Shown: positions 25,293-34,850 of the stretch, in pieces
How positions within the stretch are numbered: the stretch's first letter is position 1
Layout of the letters: each line of letters begins with the position of its first letter
DNA from: Halorhabdus salina
GTDB lineage: Archaea > Halobacteriota > Halobacteria > Halobacteriales > Haloarculaceae
Length of the DNA stretch: 64,000 nucleotides
Reading direction: 5' to 3'
NCBI RefSeq assembly: GCF_013839425.1
Contig: NZ_JACDNP010000001.1
Span: 124,001-188,000, forward strand
Notes under the pieces: model-generated
What the model saw: the letters and a program-made list of their open reading frames with translations, nothing else
What the model was told of the DNA's origin: nothing
Database searches by the model: none
Position numbers and translations under genes: made by a program

Positions 25293-26255
25293 TTAGGCTT
25301 CGTCGACGTCCAGTTCCTCGGCGAGTTCGTCGGCGTCGACGTCAGCGTCTTCGAGCGCCTCTTCGAGATCGCCGCCGCCGGCACCGCCCATGCCGCCCAT
25401 CATGCCGCCCATACCGCCCATCATGCCGGCACCCTCACCGAGGGTCTCCTGGACGATGATGCGGTCGATGTCGAGCAGGTCGATGAACTGCTGGGCGATC
25501 TGCTGTTTGCCCATCATCCACTGCTGGTTCATCGACAGCTGGGGCGTGGCCTCGATGTACAGCGTGTCCTTCTCGACTTCGACGGTCTCGGTGACCGGCC
25601 CATCCTCGTCGTCGAGTTCCTCGCTCTCTTCGAGGTCTTCGGGATCGTCGACGACTTCTTCTTCTTCCTCGACATCGGTCTGGAACCAGACATCCAGATC
25701 CATGCCGAGCATGGTCTCGAGCAGGCTCTCAGCCTTTGCCTCGCGATCATCGACCGTGTCGACGACTTCGTACTCGTACTCGACGTCTTCACCCGCAAGT
25801 GGGTGGTTGAAGTCAACACGGGCGCGCCCGCCGATGATCGTCTCGACGTGGCCGTGCTCGCCGTCGACGTCGACGTGCGCACCGGGGTAGCGGTCGTCCT
25901 CTGGGATCTTGTTGGCGCTGACGGTCCGGACTTCTTCCTCGTCGTACGCGCCAAAGGCATCCTCGGCGTCGACGACGGCCGAGCCCTCGTCACCGACGTC
26001 CGCCCCGATGACTGCCTCCTCGACAGGTTCGAAGAGGTGGCCTTCGCCGAGCACGATCGTCCGGGGTTCGAACTCCTCGTCCTCGCCGACGCCTTCCTCG
26101 TCGGCGATCTCCTGACTGGTCGTATCGACGAGGCTGCCGTCCTCGACGGTCCGGGCGGTGTATTCCAGTGTAACGAAGTCACCCTCCGCTAGACCGGCCG
26201 CCTCGTCGCTTTGCGCATTATCGTCGGCCGTCTCGGCTGTGGAATCGTCGCTCAT
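25293..26255 (-). CDS. FKBP-type peptidyl-prolyl isomerase with Gly-Met tail
   Basis: The 320-residue protein has a SlyD-like FKBP domain: FVTLEYTARTVEDGSLVDTT, then the insert-in-flap region and the motif RVDFNHPLAG. An acidic linker follows, then a second alpha/beta domain, a run of Gly and Met (GMMGGMGGMMGGMGG) and an acidic helix of Glu, Asp and Ala. FKBPs speed proline isomerisation during folding, and SlyD-type insert domains act as chaperones. The Gly-Met run resembles the flexible GGM tails of group I chaperonins. It probably acts in the cytoplasm, as no signal peptide is present. Confidence 0.93.
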   Translation of the reverse strand: MSDDSTAETADDNAQSDEAAGLAEGDFVTLEYTARTVEDGSLVDTTSQEIADEEGVGEDEEFEPRTIVLGEGHLFEPVEEAVIGADVGDEGSAVVDAEDAFGAYDEEEVRTVSANKIPEDDRYPGAHVDVDGEHGHVETIIGGRARVDFNHPLAGEDVEYEYEVVDTVDDREAKAESLLETMLGMDLDVWFQTDVEEEEEVVDDPEDLEESEELDDEDGPVTETVEVEKDTLYIEATPQLSMNQQWMMGKQQIAQQFIDLLDIDRIIVQETLGEGAGMMGGMGGMMGGMGGAGGGDLEEALEDADVDADELAEELDVDEA

Positions 26256-26359
26256 ACCGGAAAAGAGTCCCGTTGCACTCTTAAGGACAACGTTTCGGGG
26301 CTATCGACGGCGAGTCCGGATGCGTGCAGTTTTTGGCCTGTAGGCCGCTGTCCCTGCCC

Positions 26360-26905
26360 ATGTACGAGGTAGAGGTAAAGGTGCGGGCTGACCACGAAAC
26401 AGTCCGGCAGGCACTGATCGACGCTGGGGCTGACCCACTCGGGACGATCCGACAGGTCGACACGTACTACGACGCGCCCCACCGGGACTTCGCGGCGACT
26501 GACGAGGCATTGCGGGTCCGCCGAGAACACCGCCACGGCGAGACAACGGCGAAACTCACCTATAAGGGCCCGAAGATCGACAGTGAGTCAAAGAGCCGCC
26601 AAGAAGCCGAAACGACAGTCGGAAACGGCGAGACGGCCGACGAAATCGTCCGTGGACTCGGGTTCGAACCCGCCACCACCGTCGAGAAAGAACGACATCG
26701 ATACACCCTCGGCGAGTACACCGTTACACTCGATGACGTCGCCGACCTCGGGGAATTCGTCGAGATCGAAACCGACGTCGACGACGAGAGTGCCGTCGAA
26801 AGCGCCCGGGAATCCCTCCAGGGGAGGCTGGCGGACCTCGGGTTGGACCCGGACGAAAGCATCCGGACATCCTATCTTGGCCTGCTTTTGAATAACTCAG
26901 AGTAA
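26360..26905 (+). CDS. CYTH-domain protein, class IV adenylate cyclase-like
   Basis: From ATG 26360 the 181-residue protein starts with the CYTH signature EVEVKVRA. The Arg, Lys and Glu residues of the triphosphate tunnel are visible in RVRRE, LTYKGPK, RQEAE and EIETDV. Members include CyaB adenylate cyclase, thiamine triphosphatase and inorganic triphosphatases; archaeal ones are annotated as CyaB, but the true substrate is untested. The twelve-codon upstream extension is rejected. Confidence 0.88.
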   Translation: MYEVEVKVRADHETVRQALIDAGADPLGTIRQVDTYYDAPHRDFAATDEALRVRREHRHGETTAKLTYKGPKIDSESKSRQEAETTVGNGETADEIVRGLGFEPATTVEKERHRYTLGEYTVTLDDVADLGEFVEIETDVDDESAVESARESLQGRLADLGLDPDESIRTSYLGLLLNNSE

Positions 26906-26965
26906 TTGAACGCGGGCAGAAGGTTTCCGTAAGTTATAGACGGTACGGCAGGCAATCTGGTAGTA

Positions 26966-28171
26966 ATGACTGACCGGAACATTCGCGTCACGCCAGCCAG
27001 CGGGTTGGCCGTCGAGGATCAGCGGGTCGAAATCGTCGAGCGCAAAGGGCTGGGCCATCCGGATTCGATCTGTGACGGCGTCGCCGAGCGCGTCTCGCAG
27101 GCGCTGGCCCGGACGTACCTCGACCGAGTCGGAAAGGTACTCCACTACAACACCGACGAGACACAACTCGTCGCTGGAACGTCCGCCCCGGCCTTTGGCG
27201 GCGGCGAAGTGATCGAACCGATCTACCTGTTGCTCGTCGGCCGCGCGACCAAGGAGTTCCAGGGCCAGCGGATTCCGACGGACACGATCGCCCTGGAGGC
27301 CGCACGGGAGTATCTCGACGAGGCCTTTCCCCATCTCGACATCGGCTCGGACGTGATCGTCGATGTCCGACTCGGCGAGGGAAGCGGCGACCTCCAAGAA
27401 GTGTTCGGCGAGGACGGCGCGGCCATCCCGATGGCTAACGACACCTCCTATGGGGTCGGCCACGCGCCACTGACCGAAACTGAACAGATCGTCCTCAACA
27501 CAGAACGTCAGCTCAACGCAGAGTACGCCCTCGAGAATCCCGAAATCGGCCAGGACATCAAGGTGATGGGTAAACGCGAAGGCGACCACATCGACGTGAC
27601 CGTGGCCGCCGCGACGGTCGACGCCCACGTCGACAATATCCACGAGTACCGCGACGCCGTCGAGGGCGTCCGGGAGTACGTGACCGACCTCGCCGGCGAG
27701 TACACGGAACGGTCGATCAACGTCGACGTGAACACGGCCGACGACTACGAGGAAGGCGCGATCTACCTGACGACGACCGGCACGAGCGCCGAACAGGGTG
27801 ACGACGGCTCGGTCGGCCGGGGCAACCGCGCCAACGGTCTCATCACGACGAACCGACCGATGAGTATGGAAGCCACGAGCGGGAAGAACCCCGTCAACCA
27901 CATCGGGAAGATCTACAACCTGCTGAGCACCGAGATCGCCCAGTCGGTCGTCGCGGAGGTCGATGGGATCAGACAGTTGCAGGTGCGCCTGCTCAGCCAG
28001 ATCGGCTCGCCGATCGACGATCCCCACGTCGCCGACGCCTCGATCATCACCGAAGACGGCGTCGACGTCGCCGACGTCGAGGACGACGTCTCTGCCATCA
28101 TCGACGAAGAACTCGCCGACATCACCGACATCACCGAACGCGTCATCGAGGGCGACCTCTCGACGTTCTGA
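26966..28171 (+). CDS. mat: Methionine adenosyltransferase, archaeal type
   Basis: The 401-residue protein matches the archaeal S-adenosylmethionine synthetase, which is unrelated in primary sequence to most bacterial Met[27 protein letters not shown], and [13 protein letters not shown]. It converts methionine and ATP to S-adenosylmethionine, the donor for the several methyltransferases in this window. GTTATA about 30 bases upstream is the likely TATA box. The gene is alone on its transcript. Confidence 0.97.
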   Translation: MTDRNIRVTPASGLAVEDQRVEIVERKGLGHPDSICDGVAERVSQALARTYLDRVGKVLHYNTDETQLVAGTSAPAFGGGEVIEPIYLLLVGRATKEFQGQRIPTDTIALEAAREYLDEAFPHLDIGSDVIVDVRLGEGSGDLQEVFGEDGAAIPMANDTSYGVGHAPLTETEQIVLNTERQLNAEYALENPEIGQDIKVMGKREGDHIDVTVAAATVDAHVDNIHEYRDAVEGVREYVTDLAGEYTERSINVDVNTADDYEEGAIYLTTTGTSAEQGDDGSVGRGNRANGLITTNRPMSMEATSGKNPVNHIGKIYNLLSTEIAQSVVAEVDGIRQLQVRLLSQIGSPIDDPHVADASIITEDGVDVADVEDDVSAIIDEELADITDITERVIEGDLSTF

Positions 28172-28246
28172 GCAGCCGAGTCGGGAACTGATCGCGGAGG
28201 GTCCGCTGTCGAAGCCTGTTTACTTGCCCACGGAGTACGCTCGACC

Positions 28247-29449
28247 ATGCATCCACCGGGGGCCGACACCGTCGTCGTTCGTCACGGCGAGGTCGGCATC
28301 AAGAGCGACCAGGTGCGGATGAAAATGGAGTTTCAGCTCCAGGAGAACCTCAACGCACTGCTTACCGATCGTGGACTCCCGGGCGATACCGGCTGTGAAC
28401 GGAACCGGCTCTACGTTCGGACTACCGAAGACGCCATCGAGGCCGCGACTGCGGCAGCCACCGAGACACCGGGCGTCGTCTCGGCGAGTCCCGCACTGAC
28501 TATCGACCCGACGATGGACGCGATCACGGACGCGCTCGTCGAGACGACGACCGCCAACTACGACGGCGGCCCCTTCGCCGTGCGGGCGCGGCGGGCCGGC
28601 GGCGACGACGTCCACGACTTTTCGAGTCGGGACATCGAGAACGAAGGCGGCGCAACTATCTGGGACGCCATCGAATCGATTGGCGAGACGCCCGAAGTCG
28701 ACCTCGACGATCCCGAATTCACCGTTTTCGTCGAAGCCCGTCCCGATGAAGCGTTCGTCTTTCTCGAAAAACGATCGGGGCCGGGTGGGCTCCCACTCGG
28801 GACGCAAAAACCCCTCGTCGCGCTGCTCAGCGGCGGGATCGACTCGCCCGTCGCCGCCTGGCAAGCGATGACCCGTGGCGCGCCGGTCATCCCAGTGTAC
28901 GTCGATCTTGGGGCCTACGGCGGTGTCGACCACCGCGCCCGAGCAGAAGCGGCCGCCGGGACGCTCGCTCGGCGCGCGCCGAATTTCGATCTGCAGCTGT
29001 ACGTCATCGACGGCGGCGAGGCCGTCGAGCGGTTGATGACCGAAGTTGAGGACACGCGGATGCTGTCGCTGCGGCGGTTCATGTACCGGGCCGCCGAACG
29101 CGTCGCCCGCGACGTCGGCGCGGTCGGGATCGTCACCGGCGAGTCGATCGGCCAGAAGTCCAGCCAGACGGCGGCCAACATCGCCGTCACAGACGCCGTG
29201 ACCGACCTCCCGATGCATCGCCCGCTCGTGACGACCGACAAGACCGACATCATCGCTCAGGCCCGGGAACTGGGCACGTACGACGACGCGACTGTCCCCG
29301 CGGGCTGCAACCGGGTCGCGCCCGACAAGCCCGAAACCCACGCCGATCCAGCAGCGGTCAAGGGTGCCGAGCCAGCGGATCTGCTGGCACTGGCCGACAA
29401 TGCCGGATCGAATCCGACAGCCGTCGACTCGCCGGTGGATGCCGAGTGA
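28247..29449 (+). CDS. thiI: tRNA 4-thiouridine synthase ThiI
   Basis: The 400-residue protein has an N-terminal ferredoxin-like plus THUMP region (VVVRHGEVGIKSDQVR) that binds tRNA, then the ATP pyrophosphatase P-loop ALLSGGIDSPVAAW. A later GESIGQKSSQTAAN segment follows. It adenylates U8 of tRNA and inserts sulfur. The rhodanese domain of the bacterial enzyme is absent, as in other archaea, so sulfur delivery must differ; Cys in VPAGCNRVAPDKPETHA may take part. GTTTACTTG about 30 bases upstream is a plausible TATA box. Confidence 0.94.
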   Translation: MHPPGADTVVVRHGEVGIKSDQVRMKMEFQLQENLNALLTDRGLPGDTGCERNRLYVRTTEDAIEAATAAATETPGVVSASPALTIDPTMDAITDALVETTTANYDGGPFAVRARRAGGDDVHDFSSRDIENEGGATIWDAIESIGETPEVDLDDPEFTVFVEARPDEAFVFLEKRSGPGGLPLGTQKPLVALLSGGIDSPVAAWQAMTRGAPVIPVYVDLGAYGGVDHRARAEAAAGTLARRAPNFDLQLYVIDGGEAVERLMTEVEDTRMLSLRRFMYRAAERVARDVGAVGIVTGESIGQKSSQTAANIAVTDAVTDLPMHRPLVTTDKTDIIAQARELGTYDDATVPAGCNRVAPDKPETHADPAAVKGAEPADLLALADNAGSNPTAVDSPVDAE

Positions 29450-29549
29450 CGTCGCGCCCGGCGACAGCGGGAACCATGGACGGGCGCGCTCGCCGACTGC
29501 CCGCTTCGAGACGGAACGGTTTTTGAATGCCGAGACGGACAACCAGTCG

Positions 29550-30050
29550 ATGACGCGCGTCTGCCTGCTCGGCACGGACGACGTTGCCCTCCGGCAGACG
29601 CTACGCTCCCACGAGACCGCCCGCGACGCGTTGTGGACCTACGACCTGACGGAGCCCTACCGGAACGCCGTCGAAGTCGAGACAATGAGTCTCGGGGCCA
29701 CAATCACCCTGCTGAATGATCTCAACTGGTATCTCGTCCGCTACGTCGCGGACACGCTCGTCAGCGAACCGAGCGTGAGCGAGACGGAGTGGCTGTCCCG
29801 CGAGCTAGCGACGGAAATCCGCGACGGCCGCGTCGACCCGGACGAATCGGACCGCTACCTGAAAGTCTACGGCATGCTCGAACCAGACGACAGCGACGGT
29901 GACGAGACAGCCGGCGCGGTGACCTCCGCTCGACGACTCGTCGAGCCGATGTACGTGACCCGAACGGACGACTCGATCCCGGCCTACGACCTGCGTGACG
30001 TGACCGACACCGTCGTCGTTCGCGTGACCGAATCGGAGTTCAGCGGCTGA
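29550..30050 (+). CDS. DUF5804 family protein
   Basis: From ATG 29550 the 166-residue protein begins MTRVCLLGTDDVALRQTLRS and belongs to the haloarchaeal family DUF5804. It is soluble, acidic and mixed alpha/beta; no catalytic motif is visible. A TTTTTGAAT box about 27 bases upstream fits a leaderless start and rejects the longer frame overlapping thiI. The stop abuts the end of the convergent permease gene without spacer. Confidence 0.8.
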   Translation: MTRVCLLGTDDVALRQTLRSHETARDALWTYDLTEPYRNAVEVETMSLGATITLLNDLNWYLVRYVADTLVSEPSVSETEWLSRELATEIRDGRVDPDESDRYLKVYGMLEPDDSDGDETAGAVTSARRLVEPMYVTRTDDSIPAYDLRDVTDTVVVRVTESEFSG

Positions 30051-30701
30051 TTATTCCTCGAAGGCGAGCACTCGCCCGCCCCGTTCAGTCCCGGCGAGCG
30101 CGTACAGAAGCAGTGCCAGAATGATCGTCACCACAACAGCGATGACGACGCGGGCGAGGACAATCCACGCATCGAAGAAGGCGAGGCCGAACGGGACCCG
30201 GCCGAGGCCGATCACGCTGTAGCCGATCAGCATCGCCAACATGGCTGGATAACTCGCCCCGCGATCGGCGACGCCCCGAATGATCGGATAGGTCCCGTAG
30301 GGACCACCTGGCAGGAGACCACCGAGCAGTCCCGCGAGGACGACCCCTTTCGGGCCCGCGGCCTCGCCAAGCCAGTCGGCCAGGGCGTCCCGGGGGAGGA
30401 CTGTCTCCAAGGCGCTGGCGATGAGCAGGGAGGCAAGAATGAGCGTGAACATGCGTCCGAACGTGCCGATGCCGGACGCGGCGCTCTCTCGGGCCGCGGT
30501 CGGATCAGTGAGAACGAGCCAGGTGAACACGGCAACAGCACTGAGGACCACGACGCGCTGGCCCCACTGTCTTCCGACGAGGAGATTGAAAACGTCGGTG
30601 CGGTCAATTTCAGTCAGTGCTCGACCGAGTTGCCGGCGAACGGCGCGACCGACGGCGCGTCCCTGGGCGGCCCGGCCGGCGAGCCATTCACGGACCGTCA
30701 T
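30051..30701 (-). CDS. Half-size permease A (COG0701-like, paralogue of next gene)
   Basis: The 216-residue membrane protein has about four to five hydrophobic segments and the motifs GEAAGPKG, GLLGGLLPGGPYGTYPI and LAMLIGYSVIGLGRVPFGL. The Pro-Gly-Gly-Pro loop resembles the permease family of COG0701 (DUF318), some members of which export organoarsenicals, but full-length permeases are about twice this size. It differs from its paralogue by a basic N-terminal extension of about 35 residues. It overlaps the paralogue by four bases. A paired transporter is likely; the substrate is unknown. Confidence 0.75.
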   Translation of the reverse strand: MTVREWLAGRAAQGRAVGRAVRRQLGRALTEIDRTDVFNLLVGRQWGQRVVVLSAVAVFTWLVLTDPTAARESAASGIGTFGRMFTLILASLLIASALETVLPRDALADWLGEAAGPKGVVLAGLLGGLLPGGPYGTYPIIRGVADRGASYPAMLAMLIGYSVIGLGRVPFGLAFFDAWIVLARVVIAVVVTIILALLLYALAGTERGGRVLAFEE

Positions 30702-31210
30702 ACGAGGAGGAACACCCCCACGGAGACGACGACGGTAGCGGGCACGGCGATCGCGAGTCGGAGGGCGACCGTCTTCGTATCGAAAAAGACCAGACCGTAG
30801 GGGACGCGTCCAACACCTATCGCGCCGTACCCGATCAACATGGCCAGGACCGCCCCGACACCGGCCCCCGCAGCACCGACGCCACTAATCAGTGGGTAGA
30901 CGGCGTAGGGTCCACCGGGGAGCGTCCCGCCCAGCAGCCCCGAGAGTACAGTCCCACCCGGACCGGCGGCTTCCCCAAGTACGCCACGAATCGCTGCGGC
31001 CGGGACAAGGGTCTCGACGGCCGAGGCGAGCAAGAGGGCCGCGATGATGAGCGTGAACAACCGCCCGAACAGAACGAGGCCGTTGCGGACCGCCGCTGTT
31101 GCGTCTCCAGGACGGGTCGCGAAAAGATAGCCGTACAGTGCGATCGCCCCGAGTACGACCACGCGCTGGCCGGGACCACTGCCGACCACGAGATCGAGTA
31201 GCGACGTCAT
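30698..31210 (-). CDS. Half-size permease B (COG0701-like)
   Basis: From ATG 31210 the 170-residue protein is nearly all membrane and repeats the signature of the next gene: GEAAGPGG, GLLGGTLPGGPYAVYPL and LAMLIGYGAIGVGRVPYGL. The two genes are clear tandem paralogues and overlap by ATGA, so equal production and heterodimer formation are likely. The upstream in-frame extension of eighteen residues lacks homology with the partner and is rejected. It is divergent from nothing; the convergent regulator gene ends to its right. Confidence 0.75.
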   Translation of the reverse strand: MTSLLDLVVGSGPGQRVVVLGAIALYGYLFATRPGDATAAVRNGLVLFGRLFTLIIAALLLASAVETLVPAAAIRGVLGEAAGPGGTVLSGLLGGTLPGGPYAVYPLISGVGAAGAGVGAVLAMLIGYGAIGVGRVPYGLVFFDTKTVALRLAIAVPATVVVSVGVFLLV

Positions 31211-31280
31211 CCTTGTCGTCTTGACAGGGCGACGTGGAAAACGATACGGTACGGAAGAAACCAAGACAGGAACTCCCGGG

Positions 31281-32936
31281 TCAGGACTCTACGTTCATCC
31301 GCGCCGTGTAGGGCGGAATCGGTTCGACGAACCCGACGATGTCGAAGTCGGCAGGATGGCCGTTCTCCAGCGTCGTGGCGTGAATCGAGAGTCCAATCAG
31401 TTCCCCGTCGCTGTCGTAGGCGTCGATTTCGAAGCCGGATATCGACCCGACCGTCCCGAGGCGATCGAGAAACGTCTCCCGGCGATCCGGGTTCGCGTAC
31501 AGTTCCGTCGCCAGATCGTCGGCGCTCTCGATGGCGTCCGCAGGCGATTCATAGCCCAGCATGGTGGCCATCCGCTCGTTGACGTCGTGGACCTCGCCGT
31601 CGGCGTCAGTCCGGAAAATGCCGAACGGTGCCAGTTCGAACAGTGTCTCGTAGTGTTGCAATTCGCGTTCGCGGGTTCGCTGGTCAGTGACGTCTCGCAC
31701 GACGCCATCGAAGTACCGCTCACCATCCTCTTCGGTCATGATACCGGTCACTGACGCCCAGAACGGCTCTCCAGAACGACGCTCCAGGCGCAAATCCATG
31801 TCCTGAACGAGTCCCTCCTCCCGCAATGTCGTCGTGAACTGCTCGCGGTCGTCTGGGTCTGCATAGAACGCTTCGAACGGTTCCCCGAGGAGGTCAGCCG
31901 CGGCCTCAGCACCGAAGAGATCGGCCAGTGCTGGATTGGCCTCGATCAGCGTGCCGTCGGGCAAGGGTGAGTTCCGGTAGACGCCTTCCGGAATGTTCGA
32001 GATGATGCGCTCGTAGCGCTGCTGGCGTTCGTGGAGTTCGATCCGGTAAATCGCGTGAGCGAGGTCGTCGCCGATCTCAGCCAGTAGTTCCCGTTCGCGC
32101 CAGTCGAAGGCGTCCGCCTCGTCTGCGTACAGACAGAAGACGCCATAGCGATCCCCCTCGTAGACGATTGGGAGCGCCGCTGCCGATCGGTAATCGCGCT
32201 CGTCGACGACCGCGGGCCACTGGTCAGTCCCATCGGTCCGTGCCGTTTTGATGTCGCCCGTGTCGAGAGCGTCCCACGCGGGACAGGCTGCCGTCTCAGT
32301 CCAGTCTGAAAGTACCGCGTCATCGACGCGGTCTTCGTCTTCACACCCGGCACTGGCCCTGACGGTCAGCGAGTCTCCACCAGAGTGAGGCTCGACGATA
32401 CAGGCGAGGCGATACGGATCGGCGTCGACGACGATATCACAGACGTGGCGCTCGATTTCCGGCCGGTCGTGTGATCGTACGAGTGCCTGATTGACGTCCC
32501 TGAGGATGGTCCGGATGCGGTCGAGGCTGCTCGCCCGCTGGCTGGCTCGATACTGCTCGACGGCGTTGCGTGCCCGGTTAGCGAGGAGTTCGTACTGCTC
32601 GCTGCCGGTGTCTTTCTGGAGATAGTCGGTCACGCCGCTTGCGATCGCCTCACTGGCAACCTCCTCGCTCCCTTTGCCGGTGAACAGAATAAAGGGGAGA
32701 TCGGGAAACGATTCCCGGACGGCTTCGAGCAGTTCGATGCCGTCCATCCCCGGCATGTCGTAGTCACTGACCACGCAGTCGACGGTCGACTCGTCGAGAC
32801 GATCCAACGCCTGGGCAGGCTCCGTCACGGTGATCGGCTCGATGGCCTCGTCAGCGCGCTCGAGGTATGAGGCCGTCAGCTCGACCAGGTCTGCTTCGTC
32901 ATCGACACAGAGTACCGTGACGACCTCTCCGACCAT
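31281..32936 (-). CDS. Receiver-GAF-PAS-PAS regulator without kinase domain
   Basis: From ATG 32936 the 551-residue protein has a receiver domain (acidic pocket D12-D13, phosphoacceptor D58 in SDYDMP), a GAF domain near residues 140-310 and two PAS domains near 320-540. The second PAS domain contains the phrase FELAPFGIFRTDADGEV. No histidine kinase, DNA-binding or cyclase output is present, so signalling must pass through partner proteins. An AT-rich ATTATTATG box upstream supports the start; a GTG five codons earlier is the alternative. Its receiver and last PAS domain are closely paralogous to the protein at 34080-34850 on the far side of cysK. Confidence 0.88.
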   Translation of the reverse strand: MVGEVVTVLCVDDEADLVELTASYLERADEAIEPITVTEPAQALDRLDESTVDCVVSDYDMPGMDGIELLEAVRESFPDLPFILFTGKGSEEVASEAIASGVTDYLQKDTGSEQYELLANRARNAVEQYRASQRASSLDRIRTILRDVNQALVRSHDRPEIERHVCDIVVDADPYRLACIVEPHSGGDSLTVRASAGCEDEDRVDDAVLSDWTETAACPAWDALDTGDIKTARTDGTDQWPAVVDERDYRSAAALPIVYEGDRYGVFCLYADEADAFDWRERELLAEIGDDLAHAIYRIELHERQQRYERIISNIPEGVYRNSPLPDGTLIEANPALADLFGAEAAADLLGEPFEAFYADPDDREQFTTTLREEGLVQDMDLRLERRSGEPFWASVTGIMTEEDGERYFDGVVRDVTDQRTRERELQHYETLFELAPFGIFRTDADGEVHDVNERMATMLGYESPADAIESADDLATELYANPDRRETFLDRLGTVGSISGFEIDAYDSDGELIGLSIHATTLENGHPADFDIVGFVEPIPPYTARMNVES

Positions 32937-33023
32937 AAACGGGGCCGACACAGTCCCCCATCATAATAATTGTGGAAAATAATCCGGAAACCTGCCCGCC
33001 CAGACGGGATCAAGAGATATACC

Positions 33024-33932
33024 TCAGTCGAACAATCCAGTCGAAAGATACCGCTCGCCGCTGTCCCAAAAGACTGTCACGATCAATGGCGGCTCCGACG
33101 CGTCCGGGTCTGCGCGTTCCTCGGCGACATCCCTGGCGATGACGCCCATCGCGCCGCTGGATTGACCGACGAGAATGCCCTCCTCATGGGCCAGACGGCG
33201 ACACTCCGCCTCGGCGCCTTCGAGATCGATCGTCCGCACCTCGTCGAGTAGTTCACGATCCAGATTCTCGCTGACGAAACCCGGTCCCATCCCCTGGAAG
33301 TCATCAGAGCCGGACTCGCCGGTCGAGAGAACGGCGTTGGATTCGGGTTCGACGGCGATGACGTCCACGTCCGGGAACGCTTCCTTGAGTCGTCGCGCGT
33401 TCCCGCTGATCGTTCCACCCGTCCCGACGCCGGCGACGAACGCGTCGATCGTCCGGTCGCCGATCTGTTCGAGGATTTCGAGGGCTGTCGTCTCGTAATG
33501 GGCTTGGGGATTGGCCGGGTTCTCGAACTGGCGGGGCTGGAACATGCCCGCCTCGGCTTCGAGTTCGTCCGCCCGCTCGCGGGCAGTCGTCATATCCCCG
33601 GCGACGAGTTCGAGATCGGCACCATACGCCTTCATGAGACGACGACGCTCGACGGACATGTCTTCGGGCATGACGAGCGTCACGTCGTATCCCTTCGCGG
33701 CCCCCACCAGTGCGATCCCGATGCCCGTGTTCCCGCTCGTGGGCTCGACGATACTGTCGCCGGCTTCGAGTTCACCCGCCCGTTCGGCAGCCTCGATCAT
33801 ACCCAGCGCGGGACGATCCTTCGCCGAACCGCCCGGATTGAACGACTCGACCTTCGCAGCGATGGTCGCCCCTGGCGGCGAGGTAAGCTCGACCAGTGGC
33901 GAGCCGATCGTCTCCAGAATCGACGTGTCCAT
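33024..33932 (-). CDS. cysK: Cysteine synthase (O-acetylserine sulfhydrylase family)
   Basis: The 302-residue PLP enzyme has the lysine that forms the Schiff base at K38 in GGSAKDRPA, the substrate loop EPTSGNTGIG and the phosphate-binding GVGTGGTISG. It replaces the acetyl or phosphate group of activated serine with sulfide, giving cysteine. Cystathionine beta-synthase-type specificity cannot be excluded. An AGATTTACG box about 26 bases before the ATG fits a leaderless promoter, so it is not simply part of the regulator transcripts on either side. Confidence 0.93.
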   Translation of the reverse strand: MDTSILETIGSPLVELTSPPGATIAAKVESFNPGGSAKDRPALGMIEAAERAGELEAGDSIVEPTSGNTGIGIALVGAAKGYDVTLVMPEDMSVERRRLMKAYGADLELVAGDMTTARERADELEAEAGMFQPRQFENPANPQAHYETTALEILEQIGDRTIDAFVAGVGTGGTISGNARRLKEAFPDVDVIAVEPESNAVLSTGESGSDDFQGMGPGFVSENLDRELLDEVRTIDLEGAEAECRRLAHEEGILVGQSSGAMGVIARDVAEERADPDASEPPLIVTVFWDSGERYLSTGLFD

Positions 33933-34079
33933 TGCGAATGGCTAGCGCTGTGGGACGTAAATCTCTCCCGGACACCGGCAGGATCTACCGTCGACGACGC
34001 TCGGATCAACGTCCCAGCTCGGACACGTCTCGACGACCCAGGAGTGTCGCGGGGTGGCCAAACGACCGGCTGCCCAGCG

Positions 34080-34850
34080 TCACTCCAGTTCGGACTCCGG
34101 CACGCGCCAGGTGTAGCCGACGATCTCGAACGGCCGATCGTCGGGGTCGTCCAGCACCGTCGCATTCATGCGAAAGGTGCGTGTTTCGCCCGACTTCGAG
34201 ATGGCTTCGTACTCGAAGTTTGTAACGGTCCCCTCGGTAGCCAGTCGGTCGATGAGCGTCTCGCGTCGCTCCGGAGAGCTGTACAGTTCCTGGGCGAGAT
34301 CGTTATAGGCGTCGACTGCTGCCGACGGTGTCTCGTAACCGACGAGGGTGGCCATCGCTTCGTTAACCTCGTAGACCGTTCCGTCCGACGCGGTTCGAAA
34401 TATCCCGACCGGGGCGACGTCGAACAGCTTCTCGTACCGCTTTAGTTCCCGGTTGCGCCGTTGCTGTGAGACGGCGTTTTCGATGCGATTGACCAGCAAC
34501 GCGTATCGCTCCGTTCCGCCCCCTTTCTGTAGATAGTCGGTGACGCCGCGAGCGATCGCTTCGCTCGCGACTTCCTCGCTCCCCTTGCCGGTGAAGAGAA
34601 TGAACGGGAGCTCGGCATGTTCAGCCCGAATCGCGTCAAGTAATTCGAGGCCGTCCATGTGAGGCATGTCGTAGTCGCTGACGACACAGTCGACTGGATT
34701 GCTCGATAGTCGATCGAGGACCGCGGTGGGATCTGTCTCCGTGATGATTTCGAATCGCTCTGCGCTACGCTGGAGGACGGTTTCGCTCAACGCGAGAAAG
34801 TCCGGCTCGTCATCGACACAGAGTACAGTGACCACATCCTCCTCCGACAT
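34080..34850 (-). CDS. Receiver-PAS regulator
   Basis: From ATG 34850 the 256-residue protein has a receiver domain (D13-D14, phosphoacceptor D59 in SDYDMPHMDG) and one PAS domain (FDVAPVGIFRTASDGTV). It lacks an output domain. Both parts match the first and last domains of the regulator at 31281-32936, including the run FILFTGKGSEEVASEAIA, so the two arose by duplication, with GAF and one PAS gained or lost. CTTATG about 26 bases upstream supports this start over one nine codons earlier. Confidence 0.88.
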   Translation of the reverse strand: MSEEDVVTVLCVDDEPDFLALSETVLQRSAERFEIITETDPTAVLDRLSSNPVDCVVSDYDMPHMDGLELLDAIRAEHAELPFILFTGKGSEEVASEAIARGVTDYLQKGGGTERYALLVNRIENAVSQQRRNRELKRYEKLFDVAPVGIFRTASDGTVYEVNEAMATLVGYETPSAAVDAYNDLAQELYSSPERRETLIDRLATEGTVTNFEYEAISKSGETRTFRMNATVLDDPDDRPFEIVGYTWRVPESELE

